A stretch of 64,000 bases of DNA from positions 3,100,001-3,164,000 of the forward strand of contig NZ_PEBF01000001.1 in the NCBI RefSeq assembly GCF_002742625.1, in the 5' to 3' direction. This document shows positions 27,198 through 35,464 of the stretch, one piece after another (within the stretch, counting starts at the first letter, position 1; every line of letters starts with the position of its first letter). The position numbers and the translations under genes were made by a program. Origin of the DNA: Caulobacter sp. FWC2 (GTDB lineage: Bacteria; Pseudomonadota; Alphaproteobacteria; Caulobacterales; Caulobacteraceae). The notes beneath the pieces are model-generated. The model worked only from the letters and a program-made list of their open reading frames with translations. It ran no database searches and was not told the origin of the DNA.

Positions 27198-29639
27198 ATG
27201 CGACGCTTCGCGGCGCTCGCGGTCGGCTGCGCGCTGATCGCTCCCCTCGCCCTGCCCCTCGGGGCACGGGCCGCCCCCTACACGGTCGATCGCCTGCTTG
27301 CGGTCGAGCAGCTCGTCTCGGCCAAGCTGGATCCAAGCCACCGCTGGCTGGTGGTCCAGCGCACCGCGCGCTGGGACCGCGCCCCGCGCTACGACCTGGA
27401 TTTCAACACCAAGCTGGGCTTGGGCCGGATCCAGGTGTTCGACGTCGCCCAAGGCGGCGTCGAGCGCCGGCTCGACCTGCCGGAGGGTCCTGGCTACACC
27501 GCCTTGGGCGTCTCGCCGGGCGGGCGGCGGCTGGCGGTGGCGCGGCTGACCGGCCATGACTACGAGCTGGGCGTCGTCGACCTGGAGAGCGGCCAGGCCC
27601 GATGGTTGGGCCTCAGTCCTCGCCAGGAGGTCTGGGGGCCGAGCGTGGTCTGGCGGTCGGATGACGAGCTGCTGGTGGCGGCGCGGCCCTCCGGCTTTCC
27701 CGACCCGATCATGGGCTTCGGGTTCTTTGGCCATCAAAGGCTGATCCAGCAGTGGGACGCCACCGCCCACGGGGATTTGGGCGCCAGCGTCCTGGGCAGC
27801 GGCCCGTCGCGTGGCCTCCGCCCCCAGGCGCCGGTGGTCGGCCTGGTCCAGGTCAAGTTGAAGACCGGCGAGCAGCGCATCCTGACGCCCGGAAACGTAC
27901 GCGACCTGTCGCTGTCTCCGGACGGGCGGACGGCGGCGGCGATCGTCGAGGGGGAAGACATCCAATATCCGCTCGCGGAGCCGACAACGCCGGCCTCGGA
28001 AGCCAGCGTCAAGCGTCTGGTCATGGTCGATCTCGACAGCGCACGCGCGACGACGCCCTGCCCCGACTGCGATCTGATGGCTCGGTTCCTCGCTTGGTCG
28101 GACGACGGCCGCGACCTGCTGGTCTTTGCCCGCCAGGGCGAGGTCGGCTTCTCGCGGGGGCGCTTCTGGCGCATGCCGTCGACCGGGCCCGGCGCGCCGC
28201 TGAACCTGGGCGACCTCGCACCCGCGCTCGGCGAAACCTATGACACCGCCGGGCTGCCGCTCGGCGGCTGGCTGGACGGCGCGCCGGTGGTCTACGCCCG
28301 CCCGGCGGCCGGCGGCCGCGCCGACTACTGGCGCCTGGACGGCGATCGCCGCACCAATCTGACGACGCGCTTGCCGGCCGAAAGCCGGGCGATCGGCGCC
28401 GACGCCGATGTCTGGGCCGTGGCGGCGGCGGGTCAGGTCTGGCGGGTCACCGCCAGGTCCGCCCAAAGCTGGGGCCTGACCCAGGCCTCCGTCCGCGCGT
28501 TCGGTCCGGCGCCCGCCGGGTTTCGGGGCGACCAGAATTTCGTGCCGGCCCTGAAGGACCTGGCCCTGGCCGATCCGGCGGCACGTCCGGCCCTGCCCTG
28601 GCCCGGAACGCGCCTGCCCGCGCCGCTCGCCGATGTCCGCGTCACCGACGTTGCGCCGAAGGTCCGCGTCGAGGTCGCCCAGGACCGCCATGGCGTGGAG
28701 ACGGTGCGGCTCATCCCGCCAGCCGACGGGCCCAAGGCGCTGGTCACGGTCAACGCGGCCCTGGCCGACGTCGATTTCGCCGCGCCGGTCGCGATTCGTC
28801 ACAAGGGCCTCGATGGCAAGGCCTTGACCAGCTGGCTCTATCTGCCGCCCGGGCTGCCGACCGGCGCGCGGCCGCCGGTGGTCGTCCTGCCCTACCCTGG
28901 GGCGGCCTCGGCCAGCCCGCCGCGCGCTCAGGGACCTGGCGTCTTCAGTCCGACGGTCAACGCCCAGATCCTGGCCGCGCGCGGCTACGCCGCCATCGTC
29001 CCGGCCATGCCCTATCTGTCCGGTCGCGAGCCGATCGAGGGCCTGGCCGACCAGATGCTGGCCCCGGTCGACGCCGCCGCCGCCCTGGGCCTGGTCGATC
29101 CCGACCGCGTGGCGATCTGGGGCCATAGCTATGGCGGCTACGGCGTGATCGCCGCGGCCACCCAGAGCGTCCGGTTCAAGGCGGTGATCGCGACCGCCCC
29201 AACCGTCAATCTCGCCAGCGCCTATGGGCGCCTGGGGCCCGTGGTCTACGCGGTTCCCGAGGACGGACTGACGGTGTTCGCCTCGACCGGATGGCAGGAG
29301 AGCGGCCAGGCGCGCATGGGCGCGCCGCCCTGGAAGGACCCGCAGCTCTACCTGCGCAACAGCCCGATCACCTTCGTCGACAGGATCACCGCGCCGGTGG
29401 CGATCTTCCACGGCGACAACGACAAGGGCCTGGACCAGTCGGCCGCCCTGTTCGGCGCCCTTTACCGCCAGAACAAGGACGCGATCTTCGTGACCTATCG
29501 CGGCGAGGGTCACGTCTTCTATTCACCGGGCAATATCCGCGACTATCTCCAGCGGGTTCTGGAGCTTCTCGACCGCACGGTGGGCGAAAGTTCAGGAGGC
29601 CCTGGCCTGGCGCGCGCCGTCGCCGGCAGCGGCGGCTAG
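27198..29639 (+). CDS. Lasso peptide isopeptidase
   Basis: An 813-residue exported protein (signal peptide about 1-26, ending ARA). It has an N-terminal beta-propeller-like region and a C-terminal prolyl-oligopeptidase hydrolase domain with the nucleophile motif GHSYGG (Ser644). A later Asp (HGDNDKG) and His (RGEGHVF) complete the triad. Isopeptidases of this family cut the isopeptide bond that closes the lasso ring and linearise the imported peptide. It lies 49 bases after the receptor gene on the same strand. Its 3' end overlaps the cyclase gene tail-to-tail by 48 bases. In known clusters it is specific for the peptides made by the same cluster. Confidence 0.88.
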   Translation: MRRFAALAVGCALIAPLALPLGARAAPYTVDRLLAVEQLVSAKLDPSHRWLVVQRTARWDRAPRYDLDFNTKLGLGRIQVFDVAQGGVERRLDLPEGPGYTALGVSPGGRRLAVARLTGHDYELGVVDLESGQARWLGLSPRQEVWGPSVVWRSDDELLVAARPSGFPDPIMGFGFFGHQRLIQQWDATAHGDLGASVLGSGPSRGLRPQAPVVGLVQVKLKTGEQRILTPGNVRDLSLSPDGRTAAAIVEGEDIQYPLAEPTTPASEASVKRLVMVDLDSARATTPCPDCDLMARFLAWSDDGRDLLVFARQGEVGFSRGRFWRMPSTGPGAPLNLGDLAPALGETYDTAGLPLGGWLDGAPVVYARPAAGGRADYWRLDGDRRTNLTTRLPAESRAIGADADVWAVAAAGQVWRVTARSAQSWGLTQASVRAFGPAPAGFRGDQNFVPALKDLALADPAARPALPWPGTRLPAPLADVRVTDVAPKVRVEVAQDRHGVETVRLIPPADGPKALVTVNAALADVDFAAPVAIRHKGLDGKALTSWLYLPPGLPTGARPPVVVLPYPGAASASPPRAQGPGVFSPTVNAQILAARGYAAIVPAMPYLSGREPIEGLADQMLAPVDAAAALGLVDPDRVAIWGHSYGGYGVIAAATQSVRFKAVIATAPTVNLASAYGRLGPVVYAVPEDGLTVFASTGWQESGQARMGAPPWKDPQLYLRNSPITFVDRITAPVAIFHGDNDKGLDQSAALFGALYRQNKDAIFVTYRGEGHVFYSPGNIRDYLQRVLELLDRTVGESSGGPGLARAVAGSGG

Positions 29640-31370
29640 ACGGTCGGTCCAGCACCGCGCCCAGGCCTCCAGCGCCAGGATGACGAACACTTCCGAGGAA
29701 ATGTTGGTCCACACCAGGCGCTCGGGGCTCAAGGCCGCGTCGAGCCGCGCGCGATCCAGCAGGCCCGCCGCCGCCAATCGCCCGTCGAGCAGGTAGGGGC
29801 GCAGCGCCTTCAAGCTCCCGCGCAGACTCTGGGCGAAATAGGTCGTCAGATCGCCCTTGCCGCGCCGGTTCAGCACCAGGGACGGCAGGCGGTCGGCGAA
29901 GGCGGCGCGGGCGAACGGCCGATCGTTGTCGCCGACGGCCAGCCGCCCGGCCGCCACCGACAGGCAGAACTCGACAACCGGCTGGCTCATCAGCGGGTCG
30001 ATGACATCGCCTGCCCGGTGCCGCTGGCTCTCGCCGAACGAACTGAGGCCGTTGACCAGCGCCAGGACCTGCAGCTGCTTGGCCGGAGCCAGGCCACGCG
30101 CCTCCTCCAGCCAAGGATGTCGCGTGGTCGCGGCCGCGGCGGTGGGGTCCGACAGGAAGGCCTGCACCCCCAGGCCAGCGGTCAGGTCCTTGGTCGACAA
30201 TCCCCGACGCAGCAGGTCCCACACCGTCGTGGCGTTGCGCCGGGCCAGCAGCGACAGGCCGCGCCGCCGTCCACCGGCCGACGCGCCGCGCAGCACGTCA
30301 CGGACCAGGCTCGGATGAGCCATCTGATAGAGCATCCCGTCCCCGCCTCGTCCGGTGAACATCGCGTCCACGCCTGGCGCCGACAGCCGCGCGGCCAGAT
30401 CGGCGTCATGGTCGGGATCGCCGCCGACATAGTTGGGACGCGGTCCGCCGGCCGCCCCGCGAAGCTTCTCCGGGGCGATGATCAGCATCTGGCGATCGAC
30501 CACCTCGATGGGGACGCCGATCTTTTCGGCCACGGCCCGCGCATAAAGACGCTCATCGCTCTCGTCCCTCGGAAAGCTGTGGTTGACGCCGTAGACCAGG
30601 GGCGCGCCGACGGACTTCAGGCTGGCCGCGACGATCGCCGAGTCCAGGCCTCCGGAGATTTCACAGAACACGCCTTCACGGCCCAGCGCCCAGGCGGCGG
30701 TCACCCCGTCAACGAGGTGGCGCAGTTCGCCGGGGTCGGCCTTGGGCCTGGGCCGGCGCGCGAAGAACGACGGCGACCACAGGCGCGGCCCCGCGCCATC
30801 GGGTCCCGCCAGGACCCCGGGCGGGTAGCTGGTCACGCCGACCAGGGGGCAGATCAGGCTGGCGAGATTCTTCTGGCGCAGGATGGCGGCCAGGCCGTCC
30901 CAGTCGATGGCCAAGGTCTCGGGCCACAGGGCCGGCAGGTCGGGCAGGCGCGAGGCGATGAAGCGCAAGGCCCCCCGACGCCAGCCGATCGCCTCCATCA
31001 CGCCCAGTGGATCGCGCGGCACGCGCGCCGCGCCCTGTTCGTCGCTGAAGATGGCGACGTATCGGCCAAAGGCGCGGCCGACCAGGCGCGCGGCGATGTC
31101 CTGGGGGTCTCCGCCGACGCCCAGCAGTTCGAAGTCCCGCCCAAGACCTTGGCGGGCGGCGTCGGCGTCGAACACATCGCCGATCAAGCCGCCGGCGACG
31201 TTGGGCAGATGCCGGTAGGACGGCGGCCGCTCCGCCTCCAGGAAGATCGAGAACCGGCGACGCTCGGCGACCTTGGTCCAGGCGCCGGTCTCGAGAACCC
31301 GCGCTTCGGCGGTCCGCCAGGCCGACGGATCGGCGCCAACATCGACTTCAATGACGAGATAGTCGCGCAT
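29592..31370 (-). CDS. Lasso cyclase, asparagine synthetase-like (C protein)
   Basis: A 592-residue protein. The start chosen is ATG 31370 (MRDYLVIEV), 4 bases after the B gene stop; an in-frame ATG at 31418 would overlap the B gene. The N-terminal half resembles the glutamine amidotransferase part of asparagine synthetase B but lacks the Cys2 nucleophile. The synthetase half has the ATP-pyrophosphatase loop SGGLDS at about 239-244. In lasso peptide synthesis it adenylates the side-chain carboxylate (here Glu9) and joins it to the freed N-terminus. It is last in the order precursors-B-cyclase on this strand. Confidence 0.88.
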   Translation of the reverse strand: MRDYLVIEVDVGADPSAWRTAEARVLETGAWTKVAERRRFSIFLEAERPPSYRHLPNVAGGLIGDVFDADAARQGLGRDFELLGVGGDPQDIAARLVGRAFGRYVAIFSDEQGAARVPRDPLGVMEAIGWRRGALRFIASRLPDLPALWPETLAIDWDGLAAILRQKNLASLICPLVGVTSYPPGVLAGPDGAGPRLWSPSFFARRPRPKADPGELRHLVDGVTAAWALGREGVFCEISGGLDSAIVAASLKSVGAPLVYGVNHSFPRDESDERLYARAVAEKIGVPIEVVDRQMLIIAPEKLRGAAGGPRPNYVGGDPDHDADLAARLSAPGVDAMFTGRGGDGMLYQMAHPSLVRDVLRGASAGGRRRGLSLLARRNATTVWDLLRRGLSTKDLTAGLGVQAFLSDPTAAAATTRHPWLEEARGLAPAKQLQVLALVNGLSSFGESQRHRAGDVIDPLMSQPVVEFCLSVAAGRLAVGDNDRPFARAAFADRLPSLVLNRRGKGDLTTYFAQSLRGSLKALRPYLLDGRLAAAGLLDRARLDAALSPERLVWTNISSEVFVILALEAWARCWTDRLAAAAGDGARQARAS

Positions 31371-31374
31371 GAGC

Positions 31375-32031
31375 TCAGACCACCAGGATTGGGGTGAAGC
31401 CAGCGGCGTGGTCGACATGATCGTCGAGCACCACCGTCCCGGCCTGAAGCCAGCAATGGGCCTCGAACGGCCAGGTGCGCACCCCGAACACCCAGGCGGC
31501 GTGATGGCCCCGACGCTGGAGATAGAGCCGCTGCTGCAGGCTGCGCATCAGGCACAGACCCGCCCTGGGCAGCCATGGTGACAGGCGATCAAACCGCCCG
31601 GCCTCCGCCAGCAAGCGGGCGTCCGGCGGGTCGAAGGCGCTCGGCGCCAGCGGCCCGGCCAGGTCCAGGACCGCACTAAAGGGAAGTTCGGCCATCGCCT
31701 TGGCGGCGCGGAGATTGGCGACGGCCGCGTCGAAAAAGGCCCGGGGCGTGACAGTCTTGGTCTCGCCTTCCAGACCGCGCGTGACGGCGGGCGCGCTGCG
31801 CTCGAACGCGCTGGACGCCGCCCCCGTCAGCAATTGGGCCGTCAGCAAACCAGCGGCGATCAGGTCATCGGCGGCCTGCGGCGGGCTGGCCTCAACTTGG
31901 CGGCCTGGACCGAGACGAAGGTGGTCGCGCGCACCCACCAGACAAAAGTAAGCGTCCGAAACGACGTCGAGCATCACGACGTCGGTTTCGACCTGCGCGG
32001 CGTGAACCTGCTCCCCCAGCCAAACCTTCAT
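31375..32031 (-). CDS. Lasso B protein, RRE (PqqD-like) fused to protease
   Basis: A 218-residue protein. Residues 1-75 form a PqqD-like recognition element (RRE) that binds the leader. Residues 95-218 form the transglutaminase-like cysteine protease that removes the leader. The catalytic Cys160 (LCLMRSL), His192 (EAHCW) and Asp203/Asp204 (VLDDHVD) are all visible. So this is a fused B protein, not the split B1/B2 pair. It starts 74 bases after the second precursor and is followed after 4 bases by the cyclase. Confidence 0.88.
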   Translation of the reverse strand: MKVWLGEQVHAAQVETDVVMLDVVSDAYFCLVGARDHLRLGPGRQVEASPPQAADDLIAAGLLTAQLLTGAASSAFERSAPAVTRGLEGETKTVTPRAFFDAAVANLRAAKAMAELPFSAVLDLAGPLAPSAFDPPDARLLAEAGRFDRLSPWLPRAGLCLMRSLQQRLYLQRRGHHAAWVFGVRTWPFEAHCWLQAGTVVLDDHVDHAAGFTPILVV

Positions 32032-32104
32032 CGCCTCACTCCCTGATCCTGGCGTCGTCGCGTGGAATCGGGCCGGGCGCCACGGGGACGCCCGGCCTTC
32101 CGGG

Positions 32105-32221
32105 TCAGCCCCAGCAGTCGGTGATGTCGACGCCTTCCTGCAGGCCGGACGGCTGTTGCGCCTGGGTCAGGGCCTTGGCGGAGCCGAGGTTCAGAAGGCG
32201 GAATTGGAACACCTTGGTCAT
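32105..32221 (-). CDS. Lasso precursor peptide 2
   Basis: A 38-residue peptide. The leader is about 20 residues (MTKVFQFRLLNLGSAKALTQ), with Thr19 at position -2 as required for leader removal. The core is AQQPSGLQEGVDITDCWG. Ala1 and Glu9 of the core would form a nine-residue ring. The tail carries Cys16 and Trp17. Shine-Dalgarno AAGGA lies at the right distance. It follows the first precursor by 79 bases and precedes the B gene. This is a family call by leader and ring geometry; maturation is not proven. Confidence 0.85.
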   Translation of the reverse strand: MTKVFQFRLLNLGSAKALTQAQQPSGLQEGVDITDCWG

Positions 32222-32300
32222 TGGACCAGATCCTTGATGGGAGGGACGTGAAGGCACGGCGCCGCCGACGTCACGGACGCTGGCGGCGCAGCGTCGGCGA

Positions 32301-32420
32301 TCAGACGTAGCGGTCGCTGATGTCGCCGGGCTCCTGCTTGCCGAACGGCAGGCCGGCCTGGGTCAGGGTCTTGGCCGAGCCGAAGCGCAGCAGGCGGAAC
32401 GCGGTGTTGATCGGGGTCAT
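32301..32420 (-). CDS. Lasso precursor peptide 1
   Basis: A 39-residue peptide. The leader is 21 residues (MTPINTAFRLLRFGSAKTLTQ), sharing FRLL..GSAK.LTQ with precursor 2; Thr20 is at -2. The core is AGLPFGKQEPGDISDRYV with Ala1 and Glu9 giving a nine-residue ring. Asp12/Ser14/Asp15 and the bulky Arg16-Tyr17 lie in the tail, where plug residues usually sit. A strong AAGGAG site precedes the ATG. Ala at position 1 is known from caulonodin-type peptides but is less common than Gly. It is the first gene of the minus-strand biosynthetic operon. Confidence 0.88.
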   Translation of the reverse strand: MTPINTAFRLLRFGSAKTLTQAGLPFGKQEPGDISDRYV

Positions 32421-32480
32421 GACAGGCTCCTTCTTGAGATCGCCGCCAATCGCGGCCTCTCAAGGGGGCGCCCCGGATGT

Positions 32481-32510
32481 TCGATATTCAAACCATATCC
32501 GCTCGATATT
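32481..32510 (-). promoter_or_regulatory. Direct repeat TCGATATT, 22 bp apart, upstream of precursors
   Basis: TCGATATT occurs at 32481-32488 and 32503-32510, exactly 22 bp (two helical turns) apart, 60-90 bases upstream of the first precursor start. One copy overlaps the last codons of the GntR gene. Two-turn spacing suits binding of a dimeric or cooperating regulator, possibly that GntR protein, or may be part of the promoter of the lasso operon. Confidence 0.4.
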
Positions 32511-33147
32511 TTTCACCCAGGGCGAGGTTGGAGATCGCCCCGGCCGCGGCGATGCGCCGGCGATGATAGGCCTTGGCGCCCAGGATCAGCGCGCGTGGTT
32601 CGTCGGCCTCGAACGCGCCGATCAGGCTTGAGGCCTCCGTGTCCAGATCGGGAAGCACCTGACCCTCAAACCGCTGATACGGCGCCAAGCGCTCGGTGGT
32701 CGACTGGTAGGTCTGCGCCAGGATCAGGTCGCCGGCCGCCAGGACCAGCTCGAAGAACAGGTTGGCCACGAGATCGGCGGGCGTCCGGCGCCGCGTCGCG
32801 AGGTCATGGCCAAGGGCCAGCCCGGGGCGCTCGGGGAAGGTGCGCCGCCTGGCGCGTCGTCCGGCGTCCGGGGTCATGGCGGTTTCAAGGAGAAGCGCCC
32901 GCAGGGCATAGAGCTCGGCCAGGGTCGGACCGTCCAGATGCGGCCGCGTGTAGACCGGGCCTTGCTTTTCAACGAGGTGTTCGCCGGCCAGACGCGACAG
33001 GACCTCCCGCACCGGGGTCGTGGACAGGCGCAGCTCCGAGGCGATCAGCTGGATCGGCAGGGCGGCTCCGGGCGCATCGCTCCCTTGCCGAAGCCGGCTT
33101 CGCAGGGCGCCCAGGGCCAGGGCGAAGGCGTCGCGTTTTGGAGGCAC
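32488..33147 (-). CDS. GntR-family transcription regulator (lasso locus)
   Basis: A protein of about 220 residues using the GTG at 33147 (VPPKRDAFALALG). A longer reading from ATG 33300 adds an Arg/Gly/Ala-rich tail that looks non-coding, so the start is uncertain. The N-terminal winged helix (LPIQLIASELRLSTTPVREVLSRLAGEHLVEKQG) is clear. The C-terminal helical domain (TLAELYALRALLLET...) resembles the FCD-type effector domain. It lies directly upstream of the two precursors on the same strand, ending 68 bases before the first. A role in control of the biosynthetic operon is likely by position. Confidence 0.7.
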   Translation of the reverse strand: MPPKRDAFALALGALRSRLRQGSDAPGAALPIQLIASELRLSTTPVREVLSRLAGEHLVEKQGPVYTRPHLDGPTLAELYALRALLLETAMTPDAGRRARRRTFPERPGLALGHDLATRRRTPADLVANLFFELVLAAGDLILAQTYQSTTERLAPYQRFEGQVLPDLDTEASSLIGAFEADEPRALILGAKAYHRRRIAAAGAISNLALGEKYRADMV

Positions 33148-33465
33148 GGCACGGACTCGAGCGGTGGACGCGCCACTATCACCTGACGTTGCGCCACACG
33201 CCGCCCTCCACGCGCCGTTTCGTCCGCCATCGGAGCGACAATCGCTGGCTTTCGGCCTTCGAACGCCAGCCTGGAGACGCCGCAAACCGTTACGCGGCAT
33301 GGTGCGCGCCAAAAGTCGGGAAACGCTTCCCGTTTATTGGCATCAACCAGGGGAACGCGCTCGCGCCCAGGCCCAAGAAACTGCACGCGAGAGGTGTTTT
33401 TTCGAATGATACGCAGGGTTGTGCTTTGACGTACGGTTCGCTTTGCCGCCTGATAGGCAGAGCAA
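33148..33465. other. Divergent intergenic region
   Basis: About 318 bases between the divergent GntR and XRE starts. The AT-richer part near 33397-33456 (GTGTTTTTTCGAATGATACG, then TTGACG at 33426 and TGATAG at 33451) may be promoter for the XRE gene. No clear operator was found. Confidence 0.3.
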
Positions 33466-33960
33466 GTGCCGAGTATCGTTTTGGTCAAACGCGCATCCGA
33501 GGAGCTGAGGCGCCAGGGCCAGCTCCTGTCCCAAATCCTGAAGCACATCCGCGAGCTGAGACACATGTCGGCGCGGCAGGTGGCCGACGCCATGGGCTTG
33601 CCCCTGCGCACCTACTACAATTTCGAGTCTGGAACGGGCGCGCTGGACATCGCCCGGCTGTGGCGCTTCGCCGACGCGACGGGCAGCGATCCGGTGAGCA
33701 TCCTGGAATCCTTGATGCATGGCTCGATCGATCATGCCTTGCGCTGCATCGACAACCAGGCCGCCTCCATCCAGCGCGCCTCGTTCCAGAAGTTCGAGGA
33801 CAAGGTGGGCGACCGCATGACCAATATCGCGCCGCAGTTCTTCATCGAGGCCTTCAAGCGTTCATTCGACAGCTTGGAGAGCCACATGGACAAGACCGAT
33901 CAGGGCGCCGAGCGCTGGCTGGCGGAGAACCTTCCCAAGATTGGTCCATCCGACAAATAG
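33466..33960 (+). CDS. XRE-family regulator (164 residues)
   Basis: A 164-residue protein with an N-terminal helix-turn-helix (HIRELRHMSARQVADAMGLPLRTYYNFESG, about residues 26-55, given here only as the family landmark) and an unassigned helical C-terminal region (about 85-164). The start is GTG 33466; no ATG alternative fits before the HTH. The region matches phage- or ICE-type repressors with an added oligomerisation part. Its end overlaps the divergent minus-strand gene at 33854-34264 by 107 bases. It sits beside DUF6499/DUF2285 proteins, which suggests a mobile-element control locus. Confidence 0.72.
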   Translation: MPSIVLVKRASEELRRQGQLLSQILKHIRELRHMSARQVADAMGLPLRTYYNFESGTGALDIARLWRFADATGSDPVSILESLMHGSIDHALRCIDNQAASIQRASFQKFEDKVGDRMTNIAPQFFIEAFKRSFDSLESHMDKTDQGAERWLAENLPKIGPSDK

Positions 33961-34264
33961 TCCGCCGCTCCGACGGGCGCTCGCGCCGCTCGCCCCCACG
34001 CTCGGACGGTTCGGCGCGCCAGATGGCGCTGGCGTCGATGTCCTGGCGATCGGGATCGATCGGTGCGCGCAGACCCCAGTGCTCCGCCAGATCCGGCGTC
34101 GCGCCGGTCCGCCAGTTGCGGTAGGCGCTGCGGTATTCGGGATTTCGTCTCAGGAACTCCCAGGCCAATCGGGCCTGGTCGGGATCGAGGCGGTTCGTCC
34201 GCGCCGAGGCGGGCTGAGGGGCGATCGGCGCGAGGTGACAGTGGGCGACGCGGGACTTGGCCAT
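33854..34264 (-). CDS. DUF6499-type protein, apparently shortened activator
   Basis: A 136-residue frame. Residues about 25-80 carry the DUF6499 pattern (LAWEFLRRNPEYRSAYRNW), found at the N-terminus of ICE regulators. In known cases this part is joined, sometimes by programmed frameshifting, to a DUF2285 domain. No DUF2285 part follows here. The chain instead runs into Arg/Ser-rich residues and overlaps the XRE gene on the other strand. It is either a short stand-alone form or the remnant of a longer activator. It is preceded after 15 bases by the full-length DUF2285 protein gene. Confidence 0.6.
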   Translation of the reverse strand: MAKSRVAHCHLAPIAPQPASARTNRLDPDQARLAWEFLRRNPEYRSAYRNWRTGATPDLAEHWGLRAPIDPDRQDIDASAIWRAEPSERGGERRERPSERRTICRMDQSWEGSPPASARRPDRSCPCGSPSCRMNA

Positions 34265-34279
34265 GGCCCATTGAGCGCC

Positions 34280-35308
34280 TCATGTCGCCAGGCTGGAATC
34301 TTCGCCGGGCTCTCGCGCCTGAGGCGATCGACAATTTTCCGATGCGGCGGTCACGCGCGCCATGATCCGGGAGGGCTCTACCGATTTTTGGCGCGCCGCC
34401 CCTGAAGATTGGCATGCAGCGTGCCATGGAACAGTTGGCGAAAAAGATGTCCCCAGGAAAGTAAGGGCGCAGAACAGCCCCGCGAGCCGGCCGCCAAGCC
34501 AGGCCGGAGAGCGCCAGACCTCGACCAAACGCGAGGGCTCCAGCCCGGTCGCGCGAATCCCGAAGAGCGCGCGATAGCCTCCGGTCACCGTCTGCTCGGC
34601 CGCCCGCACCAGCCGCTGGACGCGCATCCGCATGTAGTCCGATCCCGCGCCCCAGTCCTCCCGAACACGGCGCTCGCCAAACAGGGACAAGGCGATGTCG
34701 CGATGGCTGGCCCCGGCCTGGCGCGCGTCATGGACCCGCAGGATCTGAAGCCATCGGGGCGCCTTGGCGAGGGGACGATCTCCCGACCCAACCAGGCGCC
34801 CGGTGTCGCGCAGCGCCATCAGGCGACGGAGATTGTCGAGCGCCCGCTGCCCGCCGCCGAGGGGCGGAAGATGGAACCGAAACACCGCCGGGCCCGAGAG
34901 AACATCGCCTTCGACCACCGCCAAACGCAGGCGGCGCGACCCGTGGCTGATCAGGACGTGCTGGTCGCCATCGGCCGTCCGCGCCACAAGGATCGCGGCG
35001 TCCAGGCTGGCCAGATCCATGGCGGCGGGATCGCCGGCGCTGGCCGCCTGAACGCTGAGGACCGGCACCGCCCCATCCGCTTGCCAGCGCCACAGGGCCG
35101 TGGGCAGCGGGTCGCCCGGCGGTCCTTCTCCCACGAAACACAGCTCGGGCGCCCTACCCGGCGCCGCCGGGTCGCCGCCCTCCAGTGTGTCATTCACCAG
35201 CCCTCGCCGCGCGAATTCCCAGGCCCAGACCGACGGGTCGGCGCCCAGGAGCGGCAGATAGGTTTGCGCCTTTCGCCAGTCAGGCTTAGAGGCGTGGACC
35301 TCGTCCAT
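34280..35308 (-). CDS. DUF2285-family regulator (FseA-like)
   Basis: A 342-residue protein from ATG 35308 (MDEVHASKPDW). Its N-terminus has a DUF6499-like stretch (WAWEFARRGL). The later part has the DUF2285 helix-turn-helix variant (LRVHDARQAGASHRDIALSLFG, then RMRVQRLVRAAEQTVTGGYRALF). DUF2285 proteins activate or antagonise transfer of integrative conjugative elements (the FseA/QseM type in Mesorhizobium). The tail after GYRALF is unusual and may be a readthrough. It is divergent from the small DUF2285-like gene at 35465. Confidence 0.72.
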   Translation of the reverse strand: MDEVHASKPDWRKAQTYLPLLGADPSVWAWEFARRGLVNDTLEGGDPAAPGRAPELCFVGEGPPGDPLPTALWRWQADGAVPVLSVQAASAGDPAAMDLASLDAAILVARTADGDQHVLISHGSRRLRLAVVEGDVLSGPAVFRFHLPPLGGGQRALDNLRRLMALRDTGRLVGSGDRPLAKAPRWLQILRVHDARQAGASHRDIALSLFGERRVREDWGAGSDYMRMRVQRLVRAAEQTVTGGYRALFGIRATGLEPSRLVEVWRSPAWLGGRLAGLFCALTFLGTSFSPTVPWHAACQSSGAARQKSVEPSRIMARVTAASENCRSPQAREPGEDSSLAT

Positions 35309-35464
35309 GGCGGCAGCTCGTCGTTCCACCAAGCCAGTGTTTCGGACGTCGCGACGTCTGTCGAGCCGATGCGGTCGGGCGGAGCTGTCGTACCGTTTGC
35401 GGTGGACGCCGCCGGCGCCTTGCCGCTAGGGCGTTGGATCACGCGCCTGATAGAGTGGCGCGCC

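Noticed and set aside
27120..29513. Long minus-strand frame antiparallel to the isopeptidase gene
   Set aside because: It is a mirror of a strong gene in GC-rich codon positions, rich in Arg/Gly/Gln repeats with no domain and no ribosome site.
30018..31397. Plus-strand frame of 459 codons opposite the lasso cyclase
   Set aside because: Same shadow effect; the cyclase frame carries SGGLDS and family order, this one carries nothing.
33148..33312. Extended N-terminus of the GntR regulator
   Set aside because: The extra 55 residues are Arg/Gly/Ala-rich, lie before the winged helix, and begin with a TTG or an ATG that lacks a ribosome site.
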